DNA of 64,000 nucleotides from Nansenia antarctica. Taxonomy: Eukaryota > Chordata > Actinopteri > Argentiniformes > Microstomatidae. Shown here piece by piece: positions 11,310 to 21,020 of the stretch; the stretch's first letter is position 1; each line of letters opens with the position of its first letter. The notes under the pieces are model-generated. The model was not told where the DNA came from. It did not search any database and saw only the letters and a list, made by a program, of their open reading frames with translations. The stretch covers positions 44,384,470 through 44,448,469 of the forward strand of contig OZ022345.1 in NCBI GenBank assembly GCA_963989245.1, given 5' to 3'. Both the position numbers and the translations under genes were made by a program.

Positions 11310-12449
11310 ATGAGTCAAGGCAGCACCTCGGGGCAGACGCCCGCAGTTAAGCCCAACCCAGTGTCCCATTCAGTTGACGAGCTTGTTTCCGCCCACGCGG
11401 CCGAGCTCGCGTCCCTCCAGGCGGAGTTGTGTAAGGCTTTCCCCTCCGTTCAGGGTAACATCGCGGAGCTCCAGAAGTCGTCCACCTCCGCCTCAGCTGC
11501 TCTCGCCTCCCTTGCTGTCCAGATGGGCACTCTTGTCTCTGCGGTGGCTTCCATCCAGCTGAGGCTGAACACGCTCCCTGGAGGAGCTGCAGTCCCTGCT
11601 CCCCCTGCTGATTCACCGGGGGTTCCAGCCCCCCCAGGGCGAGCTCCCGCCCAACCCGAGCCCAACCTGGTTACCCCTCGACCCTTTGGAGGGAACTTTG
11701 ATCTGGGCAGAGGGTTCCTGACCCAGTGCGAACTTTTTTTTGCTTTCCAACCGTCCAAGTATGGGTCAGAAGAGGCTAAAGTAGCCTTCATTATGTCCCT
11801 CCTGGTGGACAAGGCTCTAGACTGGGCCATAGCCGTGGTGGGCAGAGACCCACATCTTGCCCAGGACTACGAGGCGTTCCGCCGGGAGTTTTCCTTTTTG
11901 TTTGACCACCCCTCTGACGGCGCGGACGCCGCCTCCAGGATGCTGGAACTCCGGCAAGGCTCCAGGACCGTCGCGGACTACACCTTAGAGTTCCGGATCC
12001 TCGCCGCCGACAGCGGGTGGGGAGACCTAGCGCTCCTTTGCGCCTACCGGCGGGGTCTGAGTGAGGCGGTGAAGGACCTTATCGTCCGGGACCGCCCAGG
12101 CTCCCTTCAAGAACTGGTCACCTTGTCCCTACAAATGGATGAGCGCCTGCGGGAGCGCCGCCAGGAGCGCAGCCAACGCGCCGTGGGGCCCCCTCACTCG
12201 GTCCCCAGCCGCACGTCCTCTCTCCCCCGTTTTGCGGCCGCCCACTCGGCCCTGCCCCCTCGGGTTCCCATGCTCTCCCCAGCCCCGTCCACCTCTGAGT
12301 CAGCGGAGGAGCCCATGCAGGTCGGCCGGTCCCGCCTCTCTCAGGAAGAGAGAGAGCAGAGAATGCGGGGCGGGCTGTGCCTGTATTGCGGAAGACCCGG
12401 ACACGTCCTCCGAACCTGCCCGGCGCGGCCAAAAGACCCGGCTCGCTAA
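11310..12449 (+). CDS. gag: Retrotransposon Gag polyprotein (379 aa)
   Basis: Gag forms the particle that packages the element RNA. The N-terminal ~100 residues are rich in Ala, Ser and Leu and could be helical, followed by a proline-rich linker (about 95-125). A capsid-like region (about 125-265) carries the aromatic and leucine pattern of Gypsy Gag (GGNFDLGRGFLTQCELFF). A single CCHC zinc knuckle, C-x2-C-x4-H-x4-C, occupies residues 357-370. The chosen ATG is only 16 nt after the LTR end. The stop at 12447-12449 lies inside the start of pol, which is in the -1 frame, so a -1 ribosomal frameshift is expected; I could not find a textbook XXXYYYZ slippery heptamer in the 72-nt overlap. Confidence 0.92.
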   Translation: MSQGSTSGQTPAVKPNPVSHSVDELVSAHAAELASLQAELCKAFPSVQGNIAELQKSSTSASAALASLAVQMGTLVSAVASIQLRLNTLPGGAAVPAPPADSPGVPAPPGRAPAQPEPNLVTPRPFGGNFDLGRGFLTQCELFFAFQPSKYGSEEAKVAFIMSLLVDKALDWAIAVVGRDPHLAQDYEAFRREFSFLFDHPSDGADAASRMLELRQGSRTVADYTLEFRILAADSGWGDLALLCAYRRGLSEAVKDLIVRDRPGSLQELVTLSLQMDERLRERRQERSQRAVGPPHSVPSRTSSLPRFAAAHSALPPRVPMLSPAPSTSESAEEPMQVGRSRLSQEEREQRMRGGLCLYCGRPGHVLRTCPARPKDPAR

Positions 12450-15400
12450 AAGAGGGGTTTTTGGTGAGCCGTGCCTCGATCCCCCAACCCATCAAGAACC
12501 ACAACCGGCTGTTCCCAGCCACCCTCTCCTGGGGTGAGGAGTCCATTTCTGCCGGCGCCCTCATTGACTCCGGGGCCGACGAGTGCTTGATGGACATCAC
12601 CCTCGCTCGTCAGGCCGGCATCCCGCTCGTTCCCCTCGACCATGCCTTGTTCCCCCAAGCCATCGATGGGAGGCCCTTAGGTAGGATCACGCATAGCACT
12701 GAATCCCTCACCCTCACCATGTCCGGTAATCACGTCGAGACGGCACGTTTTCTTGTCCTCCACGCCCCCACTGCACCCCTAGTATTAGGTAGGCCGTGGT
12801 TGGAGAGACACGATCCCCACATCTCCTGGACCACTGGACGGATTTTGGGCTGGAGCATCCCCTGTCATGCCAACTGCCTACGCTCCGCCCTCTCTCCGTC
12901 CAGCGGTCCCAGGCCCGTAGTCTCTCCCCCGGACCTCACTGGTGTCCCCTCTACGTATCTTGACCTGGCCATGGTGTTTAGTAAGGACCGCGCCCTTTCA
13001 CTTCCTCCTCACCGGCCGTATGATTGTCCCATCAACCTCCTTCCCGGGGCCGCCCTTCCCAAGGGTCGTCTCTACAACCTCTCGGTCCCGGAGAAGGAGG
13101 CAATGCGCAATTATATAGCCGAGTCCCTAGCCTCGGGTGTAATTCGACCATCGTCTTCCCCCCTCGCGGCGGGCTTCTTCTTTGTGGCGAAGAAGGATGG
13201 TGGCCTGAGGCCCTGTATAGATTTTCGTAGTTTAAACACCATCACTGTTAAGAATAAATACCCACTCCCCCTTATGAGTTCCACTTTCGAGCCACTCACT
13301 CACGCCCGGGTGTTCACTAAACTTGACCTCCGCAACGCCTACCATCTGGTTAGGGTCAAGGAGGGGGACGAGTGGAAGACCGGGTTCAACACCCACCTCG
13401 GTCACTTCGAATACCTGGTCATGCCCTTTGGCCTGTCCAATGCCCCCGGAGTCTTCCAGGAGCTGGTCAATGACGTGCTGAGGGACATGATAAATGTTTT
13501 CGTGGTTGTTTACCTGGACGATATCCTGATCTTTTCCCCGACCATGGAGGAACACCACCAACACGTGCGCCTGGTCCTACAACGGCTCCTGGAAAATCGT
13601 CTCTTCGTCAAGGCGGAGAAATGCGTCTTCCACTCCTCCTCTGTGACGTACCTGGGTAACGTCGTGGAGGAGGGGCAAATGCGCGCCGACCCGGCTAAGA
13701 TTAAGGCGGTGGCAGAGTGGCCACGACCCACCGACCGAACACAACTCCGGCGCTTCCTCGGGTTCGCCGGGTTTACCCGGCGGTTCATCAAGGGGTTTAG
13801 CCAGGTGGCGGCCCCTCTCACTGCTTGTACCTCCACGGTTCGCCCGTTCTCTTGGACCCCTGAGGCTGAGGCGGCCTTCTCCACCCTGAAGGGCCTCTTT
13901 ACGACCGCGCCGGTGTTGGCCCACCCGGATCCAGCCAGGCAGTTCATCGTGGAGGTAGACGCTTCAGACACGGGCGTCGGGGCCGTTCTCTCCCAGCGGT
14001 CGGAGGAGGACCAGAAGGTCCACCCGTGTGCCTACTACTCTCGCCGGTTTGACCCTGCCGAGAGGAACTACGATGTGGGCAACAAGGAGTTGCTGGCCAT
14101 CCACGCTGCCCTCGGAGAGTGGAGGCACTGGCTGGAGGGGGCTAAGCTGCCGTTCCTAGTATGGTCTGACCACAAGAACTTGACCTATATGAGGACGGCA
14201 AAAAGGCTTAACCCTAGACAGGCACGCTGGGCCCTGTTCTTCAGCCGATTCGACTTCACCCTCACCTACCGCCCGGGGTCAAAGAACGTCAGGGCGGACG
14301 CCCTCTCCCGGCTGTTCCCGGGGGAGTCCCCGGATATGCCGGTGACCCAAGACACCATCCTCCCCCCTACCCGGGTGGTAGGTGTCGTCACCTGGGCCAT
14401 CGAGTCGGTGGTCAGACAGGCCCAGCGTGCCGAGCCGGACCCAGGTACCGGACCCCGGCACAGACTTTTTGTTCCCTCCACTGTCCGGCCGCAAGTGCTA
14501 GAGTGGGGGCACTCTAGTCACTTTGCCTGCCACCCTGGCTCCCACCGGACAGCGGAGTTTATCAGCCGACGTTTTTGGTGGCCCACACTCCGGGGGGACG
14601 TTAAGGAGTTTGTGGGTGCCTGCACCATCTGCTCCCGAAGTAAGGCCTCCCATCGTCCTCCTTCGGGCCTCCTATGTCCCCTCCCTATCCCCGGTCGTCC
14701 TTGGTCCCACATCGCGTTAGACTTCGTTACGGGGCTCCCCTTATCCAAGGGTAAGGACACCATCCTAACCATTGTGGACAGGTTTTCCAAAGCTGTCCAC
14801 TTTGTCGCCCTTCCCAAGCTCCCCTCCGCGGCCGAGACTGCTGACCTCCTCACGCTCCATGTGGTGAGGCTTCACGGCATTCCCCACAACATTGTGTCCG
14901 ACCGGGGCCCCCAGTTCATCTCCAAGGTGTGGCAGGCCTTCTGTAAGGGAATTGGGGCCTCGGTCAGCCTCACCTCTGGATACCATCCGCAGTCCAACGG
15001 ACAGGCCGAGCGGACCAACCAGGCCCTGGAGGCAGCCCTGCGTTGTGTCACCACCAGCAACCCCGCCTCCTGGGTCAAGTACCTACCATGGGTGGAGTAT
15101 GCCATCAACACCATGGAGAGCTCCGCCACGGGTATGTCCCCTTTCGAATGCTCCTTGGGCTATCAACCTCCTCTCTTTCCCCAACAGGAGCTGGAGGTGG
15201 CAGTCCCGTCCACCAGGGTCCACCTCCGCCGGTGTCGGCGCATCTGGAGGACCACCCGGACCGCTCTGCTGCGGGCCACTGAGCGGTCCCGTCGCTGTGC
15301 CGACCGGCGGAGGGTGCCAGCCCCGGCCTATCGTCCCGGCCAGAAGGTCTGGCTGTTGGCCCGGGACCTGCCCCTCCAGACCGCCCAGACCTCCTCCCGT

Positions 15401-15955
15401 AAGCTAAATCCCCGCTATGTTGGGCCCTACACTATTGACCGGATTATTAACCCTGCAGCGGTTCGATTAAACCTTCCCCCTGCTCTCAAGGTCCACCCAG
15501 TATTTCACGTGTCCCTCCTCAAGCCTGTTTCCACTAGCCCCCTGTCCCCCCCCGTTCCAGCCCCCCCACCTCCCCGGGTCCTGAAGGATGGCGACCAGGT
15601 GTGGACGGTTGACCGCCTACTGGCTGTCCGCCGTAGGGGACGGGGGTTCCAGTATCTGGTGGACTGGGTGGGTTACGGCCCCGAAGACCGGAGCTGGGTG
15701 CCCCCGTCCTACCTCGCCGACCCCACACTCCTGGAGGATTTCTATCTGGCCCACCCGGACGCTCCAGGACGGTCGTCAGGTGCCTCCCCTAAGGGGGGGG
15801 GTACTGTTGTGAATCCCTCATCGGCTCCGCCCCCTCCTGCCTCGTTGGCGCTCGTTGAGCCTAATCAGGCTCAAGTGGAGACAGCTGGGTCCAGCTATCA
15901 ACTCAGGAGGAGGCAGCCCTATAAGAAGCCCCAGCAACCTTCCTCCGACGCTTGA
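12377..15955 (+). CDS. pol: Retrotransposon Pol polyprotein with chromodomain (1192-codon open frame)
   Basis: In order: aspartic protease with DSGA (residues 64-67), reverse transcriptase with catalytic YLDD (379-382), RNase H (acidic residue in VEVDAS near 528; ADALSR near the end of the domain), and integrase. Integrase has the HHCC zinc site (Cys 749 and 752) and a D782, D842, E878 triad with the standard 35-residue D-E spacing. A chromodomain at about 1070-1125 (YLVDWVGYGPEDRSW) is known in chromoviruses to steer integration to modified chromatin. The last ~50 codons run into the 3' LTR. The ATG at 12377 only marks where the frame is open; translation probably enters by -1 frameshifting from gag. 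No stop or frameshift is visible. Confidence 0.93.
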   Translation: MPVLRKTRTRPPNLPGAAKRPGSLKEGFLVSRASIPQPIKNHNRLFPATLSWGEESISAGALIDSGADECLMDITLARQAGIPLVPLDHALFPQAIDGRPLGRITHSTESLTLTMSGNHVETARFLVLHAPTAPLVLGRPWLERHDPHISWTTGRILGWSIPCHANCLRSALSPSSGPRPVVSPPDLTGVPSTYLDLAMVFSKDRALSLPPHRPYDCPINLLPGAALPKGRLYNLSVPEKEAMRNYIAESLASGVIRPSSSPLAAGFFFVAKKDGGLRPCIDFRSLNTITVKNKYPLPLMSSTFEPLTHARVFTKLDLRNAYHLVRVKEGDEWKTGFNTHLGHFEYLVMPFGLSNAPGVFQELVNDVLRDMINVFVVVYLDDILIFSPTMEEHHQHVRLVLQRLLENRLFVKAEKCVFHSSSVTYLGNVVEEGQMRADPAKIKAVAEWPRPTDRTQLRRFLGFAGFTRRFIKGFSQVAAPLTACTSTVRPFSWTPEAEAAFSTLKGLFTTAPVLAHPDPARQFIVEVDASDTGVGAVLSQRSEEDQKVHPCAYYSRRFDPAERNYDVGNKELLAIHAALGEWRHWLEGAKLPFLVWSDHKNLTYMRTAKRLNPRQARWALFFSRFDFTLTYRPGSKNVRADALSRLFPGESPDMPVTQDTILPPTRVVGVVTWAIESVVRQAQRAEPDPGTGPRHRLFVPSTVRPQVLEWGHSSHFACHPGSHRTAEFISRRFWWPTLRGDVKEFVGACTICSRSKASHRPPSGLLCPLPIPGRPWSHIALDFVTGLPLSKGKDTILTIVDRFSKAVHFVALPKLPSAAETADLLTLHVVRLHGIPHNIVSDRGPQFISKVWQAFCKGIGASVSLTSGYHPQSNGQAERTNQALEAALRCVTTSNPASWVKYLPWVEYAINTMESSATGMSPFECSLGYQPPLFPQQELEVAVPSTRVHLRRCRRIWRTTRTALLRATERSRRCADRRRVPAPAYRPGQKVWLLARDLPLQTAQTSSRKLNPRYVGPYTIDRIINPAAVRLNLPPALKVHPVFHVSLLKPVSTSPLSPPVPAPPPPRVLKDGDQVWTVDRLLAVRRRGRGFQYLVDWVGYGPEDRSWVPPSYLADPTLLEDFYLAHPDAPGRSSGASPKGGGTVVNPSSAPPPPASLALVEPNQAQVETAGSSYQLRRRQPYKKPQQPSSDA
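15791..15804 (+). promoter_or_regulatory. Polypurine tract for plus-strand priming
   Basis: AAGGGGGGGGG followed by TAC abuts the TG of the 3' LTR at 15805. A purine run directly 5' of the 3' LTR is the expected plus-strand primer. Confidence 0.75.
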
Positions 15956-16601
15956 TTATTTTTACCCATGTGGTTAGTAGTTTGGCTCTCCCTGTGGTCT
16001 CTTCTCGTTCAAGTAGTTTCTCTTCAGAGTTTTGTTTGTTTTGTTATTTTGCTAACCGTAGTTGTTTTCTTTGTTGATCCTCGCTCCCCAAAGGAACCTG
16101 CCTCCCCCTGCCTAGACCTCCTGCCTGCCTATCGACTACGTCTCCTGCCTATGTCCCTGCCTGCCTAACGACCACCCCTCCTGCCTATGCCCCTGCCTGC
16201 CTACCGCCAACTCCTCCTGCCTAACCCCCTGCCTGCCTGCCGCCTACTCCTCCTGCCTAACCCCCCCCGTCTGCCTGCCTGCCGACTATTCCCCCTCTCT
16301 GCTCTGGACTGGTTAGTACACGCACATATTCCAACACTTCACTCATCTACATATCTACACCACACTAGTTTTGCACGCTAGACACACACACCCAGACACA
16401 TAGAGTACAGTTCCACTCACACCTCATTTACATTATCCCGTTCTCTGGCATCCACACATTCCCCCCACTTAGGCCCCGTTAGAGTAGGGTTATTCTTTTG
16501 TCCATCATTTTAATAAAATCCTTTATTATTAATTTGCCTCTTGTGTCCGTCTGTTCTGGGGTTCTGCCACACTTGACTCTCTTGCTAGTACTACCATAAC
16601 A
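15805..16601 (+). repeat. 3' LTR
   Basis: 797 bp, apparently identical to the 5' LTR at a constant offset of 5,308 bp. It encodes the C-terminus and stop of pol and contains the AATAAA at 16512-16517. Confidence 0.95.
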
Positions 16602-17746
16602 GTATCAATGTCATGCTGCAGGTCTAACCACGACAAAGAGATTGTGTTCATGTGATTTATTCTCTGCATGTTATTAGAGAAGATATATGATCAAATGTAT
16701 TGCATCTCCAAACTGCTCCTAATTTGAAATAATTGATACTACATATTAAACCACTGAGCCAGATTATCTACTGTATGGCTTTGCTGGCTGATACGTGTTT
16801 GTTTATCTTTATAGGATCACCCTACAGAAGGCGTGGGCAAACCTTTTGGCTCAGGGGCCACATTTGGTCTTGAATACCAGGTTTCTCAATCTCATTCTCA
16901 TTTTCAGACTATTTTCTTTTTGATCAAGGTTTTTTTATTTTGTTTTCCGCAAGACTGTTTTCTAACGGCCATATCCATTTTATTTTTTTAAATTCAGGCC
17001 TCAGAAAACAGGCAACGGGCCACAGTTGGCCCGTGGGTCGTTTTTTGAACACCCCTGATCTACTGGCTTTTCTGGCTGATCCATGTTTGTTTATAGGATC
17101 ACCCTACAGCCTGCAGCTACAGCATTCCCAGAATGGGAGGGTGGGGGACTGGGGCTAGAATGAGAGGAAGGAACCATATGGAACCAGTTGTTCTGGAGTA
17201 AAAAAGGATCACTAGAGACAAATGTGAGCATGTTCCCCTTATTTCCCATTCATTCCAGATGCTGTGGGCGTGACTTACAGAGCATATAAGGAGACGTTTC
17301 TCATGAATGCCTCACACACTGTGTATATGAAAAGTTAGGATTAAATGAAGATATTATTTTGGGTGTAAAATGGGGATGTGGACATTAGGGTGCATCAAAA
17401 TATACAATTCTACCATACTGATCTGTTCAGGTGCTAAAAGTGTTCCATGTCAAGTTGTTATAAGACATGCAAAATATTTTTGCAATACGTGATGATCTAC
17501 AGGTGGCACGGCACATCAGCTTTTATGGCTAAAGGGGGTAACCAGAGCCCACTGAAGGGAGCAGTCATTGATGATGCATTTTAACCTTTATTTTGTTTAA
17601 TTTCTATCTGTCCCTTAATATCACTGTCATCACCATCACACTGTATAATGCACTGTACAACTTCCATTTCTACATTCAACATGTTTATTTTGTAACCTGA
17701 TGTGGTAACCATGGTAACCATGGTATCAATGCTGTGAGGCAAAACA
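16602..17746. other. Intergenic DNA with a short hAT-like MITE
   Basis: No coding signal is visible. A MITE-like unit at 16825-17057 has ends resembling a common fish hAT family (gtgggcaaacc...ggctcaggggccacat at the left; gggccacagttggcccg...acacccctg at the right), without a matching target duplication. The flanks 16767-16827 and 17058-17109 are imperfect direct repeats (ctggctgat...ggatcaccctacag). Confidence 0.45.
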
Positions 17747-18363
17747 CACCTCCTCTCCTCTCCTCTTGACACACCCTCTCCTCTCCTCCTGACACACCCT
17801 CTCCTCTCCTCTTGACACACCCTCTCCTCCTCCTGACACACCCTCTCCTCCTCTCCTCTCCTCCTGACACACCCTCTCCTGTCCTCCTCCTCTCCTCTCC
17901 TGACACACCCTCTCCTGTCCTCTCCTCCTGACACACCCTGTCCTCTCCTCCAATCCTCTCCTCCTGACACACCCTCTCCTCCTCTCCTCTCCTCCTGACA
18001 CACCCTCTCCTCTCCTCCAATCCTCTCCTCCTGACACACCCTCTCCTCTCCTCCTGACACATCCTCTCCTCTCCTCTTGACACACCCTCTGTCCTCTCCT
18101 CTCCTCCTGACACACCCTCTCCTCCTCTCCTCTCCTCCTGACACACCCTCTCCTCTCCTCCAATCCTCTCCTGACACACCCTCTCCTCTCCTCCTCTCCT
18201 CTCCTCCTGACACACCCTCTGTCCTCCTCTCCTCCTCTCCTCTCCTCCTGACACACCCTCTCCTCTCCTCCTCTCCTCTCCTCCTGACACACCCTCTGTC
18301 CTCCTCTCCTCCTCTCCTCTCCTCCTGATACACCCTCTCCTCTCCTCTCTCCTCCTCCTGACA
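17747..18363. repeat. Pyrimidine-rich minisatellite
   Basis: Irregular tandem copies of ctcctctcctcctgacacaccct, with units of roughly 20-40 bp. Overlapping minus-strand open frames (Val-Cys-Gln-Glu-Glu repeats, up to 290 codons) result from a stop-free repeat and are not called as genes. Confidence 0.93.
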
Positions 18364-18548
18364 CACCCTACAGTCACATGACAGTCTCAGATTCTGGGTG
18401 GTACGAATGCAATGGGAGAGCAACATATCTGAGCCTGACCCCAAACCCTTCACACAGAAGCGATGATAGCACGAAGCCCCCCAGAGTTAGAGGACCAACC
18501 ACACCAGGAAGTGATGAAGGACATAAGGAGGGCGACCCTACAACGACA
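18364..18548 (+). pseudogene. Ig-superfamily exon remnant
   Basis: Directly after the minisatellite, one frame reads HMTVSDSGWYECN, which matches the D-S-G-W-Y-x-C F-strand signature of immunoglobulin V-like domains, then about 45 Ser/Thr/Pro-rich residues to a stop at about 18548. The earlier half of the domain, with the first cysteine and tryptophan, is not seen upstream because the minisatellite occupies that position. It could be the end of an Ig-type receptor exon or a leftover. No neighbouring exon can be paired with it. Confidence 0.4.
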
Positions 18549-18722
18549 TAATATTTCACATTTACATTTTATCCATTTAGCAGAGACTTCAAATTTGAGT
18601 TTTTATCAAGAATATAGAATATAACAACATGTAATAGTCTCCCCCCCCCATTCAATAACGGGGGTTGTTATTGTTGTTTAATTGTTTAGAATACATTGTG
18701 ACTATTAAACATGGACATAATG

Positions 18723-20007
18723 CAGGGTTCAACAGTGCGACTGTTTTGGTCGCATTTGCGAGTGAATATATTTCTGTGCGACTTGGAAATACATTCAATC
18801 GCACCAATTTTTTTTTTTTTTTAAAAGCTGAACTACTGTCATGCGCAGTCAATCTTATGTTCGTTAATAAGATCACAGCGCATCTAAACCAATGCAATCC
18901 TTTGAAAACAGAAGAAGAAAAAAAACAGACACGTGACCCGCAAGCACAACAAGAGCGCATTTACATTTGAAAATCCTGTCAGAAAAAGACCGCTGTTAAA
19001 ATGAATCCGATTACGGCATACTTTAGCAAGGCTAATGTTAGCACCGTTCCAGACAGAGAGTAGGTAGAGGGGGGTAGTGGAGTCAACATTACAGCTGGAG
19101 ACGAGAGTGACGAAGAAAACAGAGACGGGGAAAGCGAGGAGGAGAGCGCCCGGTCAGAAAGTGTGTCAGGGGAGGGGGAAGGTCATTATCCACGCGGTGA
19201 TAATGGCGGTGCCACTGCCAACGCGAAGTCTGGTCTGACAAAAGTGACAAAGGTCTACAGGTACAGTGCCGAGTGGCAAACATCTTTCCCGTGGCTGTTG
19301 CTGAAGGAAGGGAAGATGTATTGCAAGTGGTGTGTCGCCCACATGAAGTTAGCTGGAAAGACCGCGTTTGTGTCAGGAGACGCACAGCTGAAACGCGACA
19401 CAGTGAAAAAACATGGTCTGTCTCGCAAACATGTGAAATGCAGGGAAGCTTTCATGTCAGCTCAGAACAAGCCCCTTGAGAAAGCTGTTGGACGCCAGAA
19501 GGCTAGCTCCAGTGAGGAAATTAAAAGACAGCTCAAGTTAAAGTTTAACATCGCTTACTACGTGGCAAAAGAAGAGATCCCATTTATTAAATTCCACAAA
19601 TTATTCGCCCTTCACAAGAAAAATGGCGTTGAATTAAATCCAGCCTATAGTAATGACAAACGATGCGCTGACATGATCGGGCAGATAGCGGATGCCATGA
19701 GAGAAGACCTTGCTGTGAAGATCAATTCCGCACACTATCTCGCCTGGGCTTAATTATTTATTTATTCATGAATCATTTATTAATAAATGAATATTCTTAT
19801 TTCCCCTTTACATTGTGTGAGTCTCCATTTTTATTACGGCCAAGAGCCGGTTATGATAATTCTGATATGTTATGATTATGATAATTTGTTGTCGTCATAC
19901 GAAAATTGCGCAATTTTCATTGTGCTACTGAAATTGTTGGTGTGCTACTAAATTTTTTGACATGGTAGCACAGTGCTACCTGGGGAAAAGGTAAGCGTCA
20001 AACCCTG
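18723..20007 (+). mobile_element. hAT-like transposon (1,285 bp) with exact target duplication
   Basis: Begins CAGGGTTCAACAG and ends with the near-complement GCGTCAAACCCTG. It is flanked by an exact 8-bp duplication, ACATAATG, at 18715-18722 and 20008-20015. It carries one reading frame for a zinc-finger N-terminal region but no catalytic transposase core, so it is an internally deleted, non-autonomous copy. Confidence 0.88.
19001..19753 (+). pseudogene. hAT-type zinc-finger protein fragment
   Basis: The frame opens with an ATG at 19001 (MNPITAYFSK), meets a TAG at 19061, then stays open to a TAA at 19751-19753. The C-terminal ~140 residues contain a TTF/BED-type zinc-binding module (FPWLL..., CKWC, later K-H-x5-KHVKC), the DNA-binding part of many hAT transposases and of ZNF862-like proteins. 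It ends before the RNase H-like catalytic domain. An ATG at 19163 after the stop could still give a 196-aa product. With a DNA-binding domain and no catalytic core, such a product might occupy the transposon's ends; that is inference. Confidence 0.65.
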
Positions 20008-20112
20008 ACATAATGGAAAAGAAACCTCAATTTCTCTCCCTTTTCTTTTCCCTCTTTTTCTTCCCCCTCTTCGCACCTTCTTGCCCCCCCCTTAACAGCC
20101 TATCGTTCCCCT

Positions 20113-20180
20113 CGCCTGGCGCAGGGGATAGTGAGTTGGACTGGTGATCGGAAGGTCCTGAGTTCAAATCCCATGCTGGA
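20113..20180 (+). repeat. tRNA-derived SINE head
   Basis: Contains gtgagttggactggtgatcg and a B-box-like gagttcaaatccc, as in the SINE at 52107. No L2-type tail follows, so it is a truncated SINE. Confidence 0.55.
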
Positions 20181-20302
20181 TGATCAGAACTGTATATGGA
20201 TCTTAGGGGTCTTTACACACTAACATGGTGGACTGAAGGAGCTAGTATGAGTGTAGGTGTCAGTCAAACTAGAATACACTGTGAAGTCAGACTTCTTATT
20301 TG

Positions 20303-20487
20303 AGAGAGGGAGTGATGGAAGGAGAGAGAGGGCGTGATGGAAGGAGAGGGAGTGATGGAAGGAGAGAGGGTGTGATGGAAGGAGAGAGGGTGTGATGGAA
20401 GGAGAGAGAGGGCATGATGGAAAGAGAGAGGGAGTGATGGAAGGAGAGAGGGCGTGATGGAAGGAGAGAGGGCGTGATGGAAGGAGA
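20303..20487. repeat. Purine-rich minisatellite, ~20-bp period
   Basis: About nine copies of ggagagagggagtgatggaa with small length changes. Its open frames are repeat artefacts. Confidence 0.9.
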
Positions 20488-20738
20488 CCTTGACAATCAG
20501 GTAGGAATTGTCTTTCTTGAGTAACTGCATCAATAACGTTATCTTTATTAGCCCTCTCCCCAGACTCAAATATTACTTATTAATAACGTATACATATTAA
20601 TTATTATTATTACATTTCACAACCCAAAATGCTTCCAATATATTAGAAACATTTATAAAATTCGGGTTAGGTAATACTGGGTGGGGTCATTGATATATAA
20701 TTTTAATATAAATACACAGAAGTGGAGATATTAATATA

Positions 20739-20881
20739 TATCTTTGCACTCAATCAAATTTCAGGACCCTCCTTTCATGACTTTTCCTAGGTATGTGCAT
20801 TCTACCACGCAGTATCCTTACATTTTCAAAGTCACATCAGGATAAGCTAGTATGAAGCTATTTTTCAGTTTTTCTGTGTAG
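20739..20881 (-). repeat. Dispersed element matching part of the satellite unit
   Basis: The reverse complement of this segment aligns with the end of each satellite unit (for example about 670-790), including the shared blocks aaggagggtcctgaaattt and aatgtaaggatactg. A third copy is at 33579-33700. It is diverged from the satellite but clearly related over about 140 bp. Confidence 0.75.
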
Positions 20882-21020
20882 AAGGCAGGCTAATTTACAA
20901 GACGCGCCAACTAGTGGTCTTTGTGTGTAAGTAGCAGCTTCCCATTGTAAAGACTGGTCATTTGACCCCCGAGGCGGCTCTTATAGTAGGTCAAATAGAC
21001 ACGGCTGTTCTAGTGTTAAA

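Larger units (their letters stand above)
10497..16601 (+). mobile_element. Apparently intact sushi-like Ty3/Gypsy chromovirus retrotransposon (6,105 bp)
   Basis: Two 797-bp LTRs (10497-11293 and 15805-16601) that look identical by eye enclose gag (11310-12449) and pol (12377-15955), both open without internal stops. The insertion is flanked by an exact 5-bp target duplication, GTATC, at 10492-10496 and 16602-16606. Pol order is protease, reverse transcriptase, RNase H, integrase and a C-terminal chromodomain, as in chromoviruses of the Tf1/sushi type. A self-complementary primer-binding site, a polypurine tract and a TATA box are all identifiable. Matching LTRs and open frames point to a very recent insertion; whether it is still mobile cannot be judged from sequence. 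Confidence 0.95.

Noticed and set aside
12118..12600. Minus-strand frames of 110-160 codons across gag/pol
   Set aside because: GC-rich antisense shadows of the retrotransposon genes; no motifs.
17581..18453. Overlapping minus-strand frames of 212-290 codons rich in Val-Cys-Gln-Glu-Glu
   Set aside because: Produced by a short pyrimidine minisatellite with no stop in any frame; no codon structure and no start context.
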